Shown: one piece after another, positions 49,739 to 60,169 of the stretch
Numbering within the stretch: the first letter of the stretch is position 1
Layout: each line of letters starts with the position of its first letter
The notes under the pieces: model-generated
Seen by the model: the letters and a program-made list of their open reading frames with translations, nothing else
The model's database searches: none
Told to the model about the DNA's origin: nothing
Position numbers and translations under genes: made by a program
DNA from: Arthrinium phaeospermum
Taxonomy: Eukaryota > Ascomycota > Sordariomycetes > Amphisphaeriales > Apiosporaceae
Assembly: GCA_006503535.1 (NCBI GenBank)
Contig: QYRS01000001.1
Location: 2,790,001 to 2,854,000, forward strand
Length of the DNA: 64,000 bases
Direction: 5' to 3'

Positions 49739-51661
49739 GGTGGTTAAACCCGACTGATCGGTACCTCGGACGAACTAGCTGGCAGGGCTACTGCGCTCTC
49801 GAACTTTCCTGTGTCGCCGCAAACGCTGGCGTGAGATCCGATTCAGATGTTGGGGTAAGGTTAAATAATGAGGCAGCAGTAAATCTCAGATCTGGAAGAT
49901 CTGGAAGGAACCGCCTTGGAATGTTGTTGTCGGTGAGCTGTAAGCTGCAGCAAAGGCAAAAGGCCTTGAGAAATGTGAGGTAATCTGTTGGGAGGTACTC
50001 CGTAGGTTCAAGTCACTAATATTGAAGGAAAGTTACCTCTCGCTAGGATTGTGTGAAGGCAAACGCAAACCCGTCATCCTTCGCTAACTTATCTCTCGAC
50101 CGGATCACGAGGTGCGGAGATCAACCCCATCCAAGACAACAGCATGCCCACGTGTTGTCTGGTTACTCCATATCACGAAGTTAGGGAGGTAGATAGGTAG
50201 TTTGCGGCCTCCTCTAGCAACTGCGCCAAGCACGGTCGCCCATCCGGGAAAAAGGAGCGGTGGATTAGCAGGATAGCTATTACTGGACTAACGATCCATG
50301 GCTGTTAGTCGACGTGCTGTCTCCAACACCCAAATCGCTATCAGGGCCGCAGGGAAAAGATGGAGATTGCCCTCAATACCAAGAAAGCTTCCGTATTCCT
50401 GGCGCCTGGGCAAAGGAAAGAGGCAGCCAACAGCTCGCTGTTCCCCAATCGAGTCCAGGTTGCATCGCGATGAGATTCCATTGCGCACATCTGATTTGGT
50501 CCGCAACCTTTGGCAAACTTGCTGCCGAACAGGTCGGACGATCAGCAAACGATGGCATCTTGGCCTCCAGGCCCCAGGGCGCTGATAGCTTGGCGGGGAG
50601 GAGATCGTGCAGTTGCAGTCTGATATTGTGCAGTCAAAAGAAGCTTTTAAGGTTATGAAGACCACAATAATTAGAAGAGATGGAATTGAACGGTGCCGTT
50701 TGAGAATCGAGCTTTGCGCCCTACATATATGCGCAAGTCGGCAACTTTCGGAAACCGACTGCCCCAGGATTCATATTGCCAAGACTTCTGAACGCTGCCA
50801 GATGTCAACCATGTCGTCGGTTTGGGGTTTTTTGCCCCGCGAAACCCGAACTAGTCAGCCTTTTTCTCTAGATACTTAATCAATGGTGTCTGTAACTAAG
50901 CTGGCTACGCCTTTGCCGCGTAACCGCATTCCCCGCTAGCTATACCACTACCAGCCCATCCCGCCCCGAATCAGCCTCCTTCGCTACTTGTATGCCAGTC
51001 ACTCCCCTTGACGGCGCCATCTAGCTGCAGGACCGGATCCTTCTCAGCCTGGCTGTACGTCACCTCGTATTGCAGTATCTACTTAGGTAAACCCACGACA
51101 TAAACGCGTACTGTGCACGGCGCTCTCGACGACTTTGGAAAACGACGGCGACGACGGCAACCACATGTGTACACGATTTAAGGTGATCAAGGCTGGCAAC
51201 TAATAAGACTTTCTTATCATAAGGCTCGAGTAGTAATTTTGGGGTTATTTCCAGTAGCATGTAGACTGACTGGGGTATTCGGACGGTGTCGCGATTGACG
51301 TTGTAGTTGATAGATGACATGTTCTAGCGAGATTCAGCCAAGTGGTGCATAACCCCGAAGGAAGGAAATGTTGCATCGTCAGGCCGGGATCTTCAGCTCA
51401 AGCTCTCAATTAGGCAGCAGAACAGTAAGCCTGGATTTATAATCCACAGACACGCAGACAAGGTAATTTGGATTACGACGGCTACGTACAGCCGTTACGG
51501 CGTATACAGAAATCGTACGAGCATGTACGCTATAGATAAACATATATAAGAAACGATGATTCGAGCCAAGGCATTGGAAGTTTGTGATATCTGCATCCGC
51601 TCTCGTAATACCAGACCACCCACACATCCTCCTTCACTCTCCCCGCCCCATTGCCAACACA
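49739..51661. other. Intergenic, divergent promoters
   Basis: Lies between the divergent CDF transporter (minus) and S33 peptidase (plus). No gene supported. A pyrimidine-rich leader with CACTCTCCCCGCC (about 51,634-51,646) precedes the peptidase start. Confidence 0.5.
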
Positions 51662-53561
51662 ATGGTTCATCCCGTTCGCGCCAAGAACACGGGGCTCGCC
51701 ATCGCCGCCACCCTTGCAGCCACCGCCGCCGCGCAGAATGGAACCTACGGCAACAGCAGCAGCGCCATCCGCTGGGGGCCGTGTCCTGACGGAGCTACCC
51801 CGGACCCCATTGTCTGCGGCGAGCTGTCCGTGCCGCTCGACTACACCAGCAACCAGACCGGCGAGACGCTGACCCTCCGGCTCACCAAGGTGCCCGCAAC
51901 GATCCAGCCTTCGCGCGGCAGCATCCTCCTCAACTTCGGCGGACCCGGCAACGACGGCCACACAACGCTTATACAATACGCCACATTGCTTCCACTGTAG
52001 GCGTCCCTCCCCTATTTATGTACGTGTGAGACTGACACATAGGGTGCACAGCGGGTCCGGAGGACAGTTTGACATGATCGGCATCGACCCACGGTAAGTA
52101 CTATAGCTAGTTGTATAAGTACAGCATATCAAACAGAACTGACAAACCGGTGTCATCTGCAGCGGCAGCGGCAACACCATCCCCTTCTCGTGCTATCAGA
52201 ACGAGACGCTGCGCCGCGCCGGCCAGGCGACAGTGCGCAGTGACAGGGCCAACTCGTCGGACACGACGCCCGGCCGCCTCTGGGCCGAGGCCCAGGTCCT
52301 CGCCAACGACTGTGGCAATGCCCTGGCCAACACCACGGGCAGCCTGGTGGGTACCGCGTTCACGGCGAGGGACTTTATGAAAGTCGTCGACGCACTCGGC
52401 GAAGACGGCATGCTTCGGTACTGGGGTGAGTTCAGCCAAGGGGCAGGGGCAACAACTTCTGACCTATACCGTACTCTTGCTGACCCTGGACGCTTTGCCA
52501 TGATGTCGCAGGCTTCTCGTACGGCTCATATCTCGGGTCGACGCTCGCGGCCATGTTCCCCGACCGGATCGACCGGATGGTCATGGACGGCATCGTCAAC
52601 ATCCACGAGTTTCAAAGCGGCCTGTAAGTACCCCCAGCACCCAAAGCGGCCAACCACGGTAGGTCAAGACCCCCCGTACTTACTTGCTTACTCTCTCATG
52701 CGCAGTGACATCGAGTCCATTGTCGACTACGACAAGACCTTCCGCGCCTTCCTGACCGCCTGCGTCGCCAACCCCGAAAACTGCGCCCTAGCCCAAGGCC
52801 GCCACAACGGCACCGCCGCGGCCCTAGAAACGACCATCTACGACCTGCTCGACCGCACCAAGTACGCCCCCTTCGCCGTCGGCTCCCGCCTCGTCGACTA
52901 CACCGCCATCAAGAGCCTAATGGACGCCGGCCTGCGCACCCCGCCCACCTGGCCCGAACTGGCCTCGATCCTCGACGCCTGCCTGGGCTCCGACGACAAC
53001 ACCCCGGACCTGGCGCGGCTCGCGACCCTCTTCGCCAACTCGACCCTGTTCGGCACCTGGAACCCGCCCACCGAAGCCTACCAAGGCATCCGCTGCGGCG
53101 ACGCAAAGTTCCGCGCCGCGGACCCTCGGGCCCTCGACGGCTACTACGCCGCCCAGACCGCCCTCAGCCCCCGCCTGGCCGGCGACATCGGCCTCGCCAC
53201 CACGATGCAGTGCGCCCGCTGGCCCATGGCCGCCAAGGGCCGCTACGAGGGCGACTTCCGGGCCCGGACCCGGAACCCGATCCTCTTCGTCGCCAACACG
53301 GCCGATCCCGTCACGCCCATGGCGTCGGCCCGGAACGCGAGCGCCGGCTTCGAGGGCAGCGTCGTGCTGGAGCACAAGGGGTTCGGACACGCCTCCATCG
53401 CGCAGCCTTCGATGTGCACCCTCGGCAAGGTGCGGGAGTACTTCACGGCCGGCAAGCTACCGGCGCCGGGCACGGCCTGCGAGGTCGACCAGCCGGCGTT
53501 CGCACCGCCTCCCAAGAACGGGTCGGGGCCTATTGCCAGTCGCAGGCGAGCCTTGCTTTAA
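51662..53561 (+). CDS. Secreted S33-family (TAP-like) aminopeptidase
   Basis: Five exons, 51662-51996, 52043-52093, 52163-52425, 52512-52623 and 52706-53561, encode 538 residues. An N-terminal signal peptide is present (GLAIAATLAATAAAQ). The alpha/beta-hydrolase fold is marked by LLNFGGPGNDG (oxyanion region), FDMIGIDPRGSGNT, and the nucleophile elbow GFSYG with Ser219, which is created in phase across intron 3. Asp454 (NTADPV) and His482 (FGHAS) complete the triad, and the C-terminal TAP-like domain is clear. The family comprises tripeptidyl or prolyl aminopeptidases that release amino acids or tripeptides from peptides. Several N-glycosylation sequons support secretion. Intron 1 is only 46 nt with a non-consensus GTAGGC donor. 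It converges with the GH47 gene. Confidence 0.9.
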
Positions 53562-53931
53562 AGGGGCATCGACCGGTACTTCAGTGTTTGATCGGATTGT
53601 GAAGCCCTGCAGTACATTAGACTAATATTTAAGGTTGGACGTCAATTACGGACGCTTAGTTTGAATTCTTAGTGTACTTTAGGTGTTACCTACTCGTACA
53701 GTATGGCTACATATGTAGCAACACGAATCATACCTGAAGCACCAGCAACCCAATGTCTAAGACCGACTGCTGATTGTTCTCTCGCCCCCGCATCCACCCA
53801 TTCTATGTATATATTCGAAGCATCGCCTTATATAGTCTATGACCATTATATACCCGTAAGCAAGTATATTAATACCGAACCCTTTTTTACACCCCATAAT
53901 TTTCCCCTACCCAGCACGTCTACAACACCAC
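53562..53931. other. Convergent intergenic region
   Basis: Holds the 3' ends of the peptidase and mannosidase genes. AT-rich, with no gene. Confidence 0.6.
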
Positions 53932-55755
53932 TCAGTCCATGGCATCCGCCCTCCTTAGAGGGTGCGCCTCCGTATTGAGGACCCACGTGTCCAAGTTCAC
54001 GACGTCAAAGTCGCTGAACACGAGGTAAAAGTACTTGAGCGTCTCGGCGAGCCAGAAACTCTCCATACTGTCCTCCTGCACAGGGCGCGAGATGGTGACG
54101 TCGCTGAGCGCCGCCGCCGCCGTGCGCGTGCGCGTGTGCTTCTCCACGGCCTGGAACATCTTCCACGCCTTGTCTGCCCACTTCTTGTCACCCGTCATGC
54201 GGTACATCAGGAATACCGACTCAATGGCCTCGGGTCGCAGAATGTACCGCCGGTCGTTAACCTCGACCATGCCGTTGGGCAGCTTCCGCTCTTTGTAGGT
54301 ATCCGTGATGGATTTGTCGGAGACTTCGCCCGGCTCTAAATTCGAGTACCAGTACTGCTTGCCTGAGTCGATCCACCGTCGCTCGCTCCATTTGCAGTCA
54401 TCCTTGGCAGGGTCGACACCGCAAGGGATGAAGGTGAAGATCTCCGGGCCGATACCCGAGGGCGTGGCAAAATACGACCAGACACAGCCATCCGTGAGCT
54501 GCTTAGCGACCTCCATGTCTGCAGGCCGATCAAAGACCTTGGCGGCTAACCCAACCATGCCGCCAGCAAAGCAGGTAAGATGCTGCGCTCGAGGCTTGGT
54601 GACAATAAGAGGGTCACCACCACTGGGGTTGCGCCGGATATAGGCATCGCCAGAGAAGAGGAGAGGGATGTCGTCAGGGTTCAGTGCGCGGCGGAAGAGG
54701 TGCTTCTTCGCAACATCGATAAAACCCTCATACAACTTGCGCGGTTGCTCCAGGGCCCCGCCCAGCAGCACAAATTGCTTCGGGAAGTACTCGTAGAGCG
54801 AATCCGACATTCCTCCCAGGGTGAAACTGTCGCCCCCCAATCGCCACGGCGTCTCGGACGGATCAACCGATACGGGCCACATACCTGGCAGCTTGGTCTT
54901 GCTCTGCGCCGCCTCGATCTCGTCCGATATCCTTTGCGCGGCGTCATGGTATGTCATATCATTCGTCAGTTGAGAAAGCTTCGACATCTCCATACTCAGC
55001 GAACCAACCTCCGATACCAGCGTGTTGTAGGAAGGCTTTTGGGGTCTCCCACCCAAGTATGCCTGCCAGTCCCAACGAGCGACAGGCATCCGGTTCTCTG
55101 TGTCGAAAGCGCCCATCAACAACTCTCCCACCTCCGTCGCCTTCTTCAGGAGGCCGGGGTGCTGCTTGCCGCTCAGCTCGTAGGCGGCCAAGAACCCGCC
55201 GAGGTAACGAATCGTCGTCTCGAACACGTTGATTTCCCTCGTCTCGGTCGTGGTGAAGTCGATCTGCTCGCAAGCCTTCACGGCTTCCTCGAACTCGTCC
55301 TTCATGTCCAGGATCCACAGGCTGTCGAGGGAGTCCACCAACGTTGCCGCCCAGCCCCCGAAGGGGTTTTGGTAATCGGCCGTCAGCGGCAGGACCTCAT
55401 CCTTCAACCACGCGTTCTTCTTGTAGCCGTTCCAGCTGTGCACAAAACTCTCCTTGACCGCAGCCAGGCGTTTCATTCGCATCTTCTTCGCATCCTCGTC
55501 TTCCTTGGGCTCCGTCGCTTGGACCGCTGGTATTCGCTTGCTTGGTAATTCTGTCGGTAACGAGGCGAGGGTCATCACCATGTTCCTCGTCGGCGGCTTA
55601 TCCCATTTGAGGTCTCTGTTTATGGTCGTGTCGGGTACCACGCCGTAGTTCTCCCTGTGGACTCTGGGCGGACTCCAAGCATAATACCAGGTTACCAGGA
55701 AGAGGGCGACGGCGCCGAGGAGGATGCGTGTGAGACGCCGAGCCATGTTGGTCAA
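53932..55755 (-). CDS. GH47 class I alpha-1,2-mannosidase
   Basis: An intronless frame of 607 residues. It is a type II membrane protein: a short basic cytosolic tail (MTNMARRLTR), a signal anchor (ILLGAVALFLVTWYYAW), a stem of about 65 residues, then the GH47 catalytic domain to the end. Conserved blocks include SFVHSWNGYKKNAW, ATLVDSLDSLWILDM, INVFETTIRYLGGFLAAYEL, MPVARWDWQAY, HLTCFAGGM and YILRPEAIES. The two cysteines in HLTCFAGG and DGCVWSY match the invariant disulfide. The family trims alpha-1,2-linked mannose from N-glycans in the ER or Golgi. Which of the fungal paralogues this is cannot be decided by eye. The extreme C-terminus (WVLNTEAHPLRR) shows the expected Thr that binds Ca2+ in family structures (NTEAHP). 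Confidence 0.95.
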   Translation of the reverse strand: MTNMARRLTRILLGAVALFLVTWYYAWSPPRVHRENYGVVPDTTINRDLKWDKPPTRNMVMTLASLPTELPSKRIPAVQATEPKEDEDAKKMRMKRLAAVKESFVHSWNGYKKNAWLKDEVLPLTADYQNPFGGWAATLVDSLDSLWILDMKDEFEEAVKACEQIDFTTTETREINVFETTIRYLGGFLAAYELSGKQHPGLLKKATEVGELLMGAFDTENRMPVARWDWQAYLGGRPQKPSYNTLVSEVGSLSMEMSKLSQLTNDMTYHDAAQRISDEIEAAQSKTKLPGMWPVSVDPSETPWRLGGDSFTLGGMSDSLYEYFPKQFVLLGGALEQPRKLYEGFIDVAKKHLFRRALNPDDIPLLFSGDAYIRRNPSGGDPLIVTKPRAQHLTCFAGGMVGLAAKVFDRPADMEVAKQLTDGCVWSYFATPSGIGPEIFTFIPCGVDPAKDDCKWSERRWIDSGKQYWYSNLEPGEVSDKSITDTYKERKLPNGMVEVNDRRYILRPEAIESVFLMYRMTGDKKWADKAWKMFQAVEKHTRTRTAAAALSDVTISRPVQEDSMESFWLAETLKYFYLVFSDFDVVNLDTWVLNTEAHPLRRADAMD

Positions 55756-56733
55756 TTGTTGACGCGCAGAATGGCTACGCTATTTATGTATTGATAGGAC
55801 TCGTTGTCGTGTATAGCAAATAAGTGCCTTTGCAATGGTGGGTAGGTCGGTACATGTAGTTACAGCACGACCAGCGTCACTGTTTCAAGGCGGTCGTGGG
55901 GGAGAGGAAGCTGCGAGGCGCTCGAAGCCCAACAGCATGAATGGATGGCCTTGAATGGTTCAGGCCTAGGACTGTTCAAGAAAAGTCCAATTAGCTCGGG
56001 AAACAGTACAGCAGAAGAAAAGCTTTGCAGCTATCAGAAAAGGCTTCACCCGACGACGCTGTTGGGGGTGTGTAAAGATGTCGCAAACTGCCTTCCACGA
56101 TCGATCGAGCCCTGGAAGATCCAATTGATTAATGCTCTACGAGTCTACCGAGCTCCCTCGCCAAGAGCTCATACAGGCACCGCTAAGGTTCTGCGCTAAG
56201 GCCCTTGGCACCTCTCTACAGCATAGTGCGGGGGGCTATTTCAGGGGTCTCATTGACATGTAGCCATCCCAGAAGTGACCTCAAATAGACACTGGAATAA
56301 CCAGGCTAATCGCCCCTGCTTAGAGCACTCGAATGGAATAATCAGTAGTAATAAACAACCGAGGTATATAGTATTCGATTACGCGAATATAATAATTACC
56401 CAATTGCTCGTATGTTAGTATTGTCACCTTGATCATTATTTCTTTGCATTATTGATATCGGTAGTCGATTAATCATCACGCATACATTAAGTATCAAAAT
56501 CAAAGCTTCAATAGTCGTTCAATTTATGCGCTGTTAGGAAACCTCAAATGACCCAGATGAAAATGAACAATTATACCTCCTGGGGAATATTTAAGTCCAA
56601 AAAACCGCCCATCTCCCTTTGAAGGGTACTTGAGAGGTGATCGAACCGTGTAGGTAGTGAACGTGTATAAAAGAAACAATAAGCCTAAGAAGACCTAACT
56701 CCGTCCAACACCTTACCGCCCCAGCTCCCCCCC
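55756..56733. other. Intergenic, partly AT-rich
   Basis: No gene supported. The centre (about 56,320-56,600) is distinctly AT-rich and could be an old degraded insertion; no inverted repeats were found by eye. It includes the mannosidase promoter and the 3' end of the NOS-like gene. Confidence 0.5.
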
Positions 56734-59700
56734 TCAAATGGCAGGCTGGTAAACATCCGCCACGTACCTCTCGCCGAGCGCCTCCCGAGCATCTCTGCCG
56801 AGGAGGGCCGTCAGGCTGTCCAAGAACCCCTGCTCGGCCTCGACCTTGGCGCACGCGAACACGAGCGCGCCGCCGGTCTTGATCTTGGCCACAAGCTGCC
56901 GCCGCTGCCGGAGGTACACGCCGTTGTTGTCGTCCTCGTCAAACACGGCGTCCTGCGCCCGCCGCTTCTGCGGGTTGCTGCGTACCACCTTGAGCACGTC
57001 GAATAAGCCCAGGGCCCGGGCCTCGGCCAGCGACTCCTGCACCAGCGCCTCGTCCTCGGCGCGGTGGCCGAGGAACAGGCTGATGGGCGCGTGCTGGGGC
57101 TGGAGGGCAGCGCCAGCGACAGCGCCGTTGTTGGTATGGTTCTGGCTCTGGCGTTTGAGTAAGTGAGCCCGGTGCTGCAGCAGGCACCGCATCGGCGCCA
57201 ACCCGGAGCCCGTGGCGAAGAGGATCAGGGGCCGGTGCACCGCGTCGGCCACCGCCTCGAGATGCGATTGCCTCTCGATGCGGCAGGCCACCGTATTCCT
57301 CGCCGCCACCGGGGACAAATTGTTCAGGAAGCGGTCCGAAAACGCCCCGCCGGCGTGATGCTGCACAAGAAGCTCCGCCACGGAGGCCCTGCTGTTGTTA
57401 GCAATGCCCGCCGCCGCGGCCGCCTTCTTGGCAGTGTTGCAGGAGCTGTTGCTGTTGTTGCAGTAGTCCGGATGCGACGCCGCCGAGTAAATGCGGGGCT
57501 GGATCCGGGGCACAGCGCTGCACAGATCTTCGAGGCTGGCCCAGTACCGCCAGTCGGCGGGCAGGCGGGCCATAACCTCGCGGACGGGTAGGGCACCCAT
57601 CTGCTTGAGGTCGAGTTGTGAGTGCGGGCGTTTCACGTCCGCCAGATCCGCGGCCCAGCCCATGCTGCGGAAGGGCTGGTGCAGGTCGGCGTAGAAGCGG
57701 AAGAACTCGTCCGTCGTGATGTTGCCGGCGAACTGGACCCGCTCGTCTGCTCGTATCTTCATGGAACCTAGGAGAGATCGCACGGTAGCCTCGTCGTTAG
57801 GGGGGAAGATGGAGAGGTAGCTCATGGAAGGGTAGGGATGGCCACGTAGGTCAAGGCCTACCAGCCTCATGCTGGTGTCCGTCTCCCCACGCTGGAGTTC
57901 CTGGACACTGGCCTTGATCCATTTGCTGGTATCCAGTCCCGGTGCCGTCGTCTGCAACAGCTTGGCGGTCTCCTGTTGAACTACAAGCGCTCCTTGCGGG
58001 TTGCCTTGCAAAGCCGCAATGACTTGCTGGCTGAAGTGATTGAAGGCAGTCCACGGCGGGCACTCCACAACCGTGTCGGCATGTACGGGGATTACCAGGG
58101 GAATAGAGCCAAGGCTAAGGAAGTGTCTTTCCAGATCCACGGCGGTCTGGCAGAAGGTATCGGCGTAGTCTTTGCTGCCGTTCCCAAAAATCGCAAACGA
58201 GGACGAAGTTTGGAATTGGCCCTCCTGGATGGCGCGCAGGAAAGCGGTACCGTTCAAGGGCATCTCCCCTTTCCGGGTATTGCTCGCAACAATGACGATT
58301 ACGTCCTCGGGTGCCGGCCTCGCCTTCGTCAAGGAGTCGAGGGTCTGGACCGGCATAACAGTGCCAGTGGCTGGGCTTAAGTTGGCAATTTGAGTGAGGT
58401 CCTTGAACAGTTTCCTCGCTAGCTTCGCAGCAACAGTACCGGAGCTGCAATAGTTGATGAAGATCCGACGTGGAGACGGAGGACCACTGGGCTGGAGCGT
58501 GAGTTTCATGGACAAGGACGCCGTCTCGGAGATTGCCACATCGCGCTGGCCACTTTCTCTTCTCCACGCCTTGATCGGATCCTGGACATGGTGGCAGATC
58601 ATGGGCTTGGGTTGGTAATTTGGAGACGCACCACGGTGCCAGATCGGTATGATGGACCCCTGCGGCGGTGCCAGCCAGTAGGGGTCCGCAGGCAGGCGGT
58701 ATCCGTTTTCTGCCAAATGCTCATCGTCGAAGTTGGTGAACAGCTCCGAGGCGGACAGGGAATCGATGATGCGGACCTTGGCTTTGGCAAAGGACGACGT
58801 GACGGCGTAGTTGAGCTCCAGCTGGGCTCTCGAAAGCAGTGCCAACCTCTCATAGTCAGGCAAGGCGTCGAGGTCCCCCTGGGCGAGGCCCATGCTGCGG
58901 ATGATATCAGGGAGTACATTGTACCGGAAGGAGTCTGCGAGGTTTCTCACGCCGATCTCGGCGTCCATGAACCATCCGATGAAGGGGGCTGCGGTGTACT
59001 GCACACCCCCGATGGTGAAGCCGAGCCGGCTGAGGGCAGGAGCCGCGGTCCATCGCAGGCCCAGCCTGTCAAAGGCCAGTTGGTGGTGGGGGTGGCGTAT
59101 GTGCACAATGGGGAAGTCAGTCTCCGACAGTTCGGTGATGACGGGTTCGTCTCCCTGCGCCATGGTGACAATGGGCAGCAGGTCCCATTGGGTGCGGATC
59201 GGCGGAGGCTGCCAACCGAGTTCGATGATTGCGTTCGTGAGGCTGACATTCTGTGGGTCTCCGAGTATGCGTCCGCCCTCCTCCTCATACTATATAAGGC
59301 CAATAGTCAGATATGCGGTGTGAGGTTACAGCATACACTTAGTAAGAAAGCCTGACTCACGCCTGCGAATGACAAAAGGTTGCTGTTCCAGATCATCGGG
59401 CCACGCTCATTGGGCCCGCGGGGCGGAAAGACGAATACTACTCAACGTCAACTGACTGTCGAAGCTTTGGGTCTTGTTAGTCAGCTTACCTGTAGGCCGG
59501 ATCTCGCCGTTGTTGAAGGCGGCTTTCAGAGCCTCGATCAGCTCTAGTGCCATGCCCGCACTGGTTTTGACGTATCGAAGATCACATAGCCTATGCATGT
59601 CAGCATGTAACACTGGCATGTAACTCGGGTAGGGCTGAATGAACCACAGTTGCTTACCTGAGGTCTTTGTACTCCGACCGCATGATACACCTTCGAGAGT

Positions 59701-60169
59701 GCTTCCATGCCTGCCGGATCCCAAACTCCAGCTCCTCAGAGGTCTGGGTCCAGTTGCCCCCGACACTGCCAGTGCGTGTTGCTCCATTGGCATCGGACCC
59801 ATTGGCAATGCAGGAGGGGTATCGTGCCGTAGTCGAGTTGCGCTCAATCTCTTCTAGAGCCTCAGCTAGCCGCTTGTTGAAGTCTTGCTCAGACTGGATG
59901 ATGCCTCCTTGGCGTAACTGATAGAGGAAGTCCGTAGCGTCTTGCTTGACAGCATCGACGGGCTGGTTACGGCCGACTCGTTCTTCATCGGTATGCTTCA
60001 TCCGCCCCGACTGGCAGAACTTGGCATTGCACCCCGTTGAAGCCAATGATGGATAGGCCTTCTCGATCCGGGAAAATTCATCCTGAGGCGAGACTTTGGT
60101 CTTTTCGTCCGGTATGTTGCAAGGACTATGACCCGCAGAGGCCAGAAACGGGCAAGATGGTGACATCAT
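56734..60169 (-). CDS. nos: Nitric oxide synthase-like protein, oxygenase plus reductase
   Basis: Four exons, 60169-59658, 59590-59490, 59437-59361 and 59289-56734 (introns 67, 52 and 71 nt, all in phase), encode about 1,081 residues. NOS oxygenase domain (about 40-460): Cys47-x4-Cys52 (zinc-tetrathiolate position), Cys161 in RRCIMR (heme ligand), RGPMIWNSNLLSFAG, GWQPPPIRTQWDLLP, FIGWFMDAEIGVR with Glu341 (substrate guanidinium contact) and Trp435 in YWLAPPQGS (pterin stacking). A 44-residue linker follows. FMN/flavodoxin-like domain 504 to about 660 (VIVIVASNTRKGE, FAIFGNGSKDY), with an unusual phosphate loop (CSSGTVA). FAD/NADPH domain about 690-1081: RIYS (829-832), GGAFSDRFLN, GSGLAPMR (924-931). 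NOS makes NO and citrulline from arginine; activity here is inferred. The frame extends upstream of the chosen Met (first of two adjacent ATGs) without an earlier in-frame ATG, so the N-terminus is uncertain. Confidence 0.9.
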
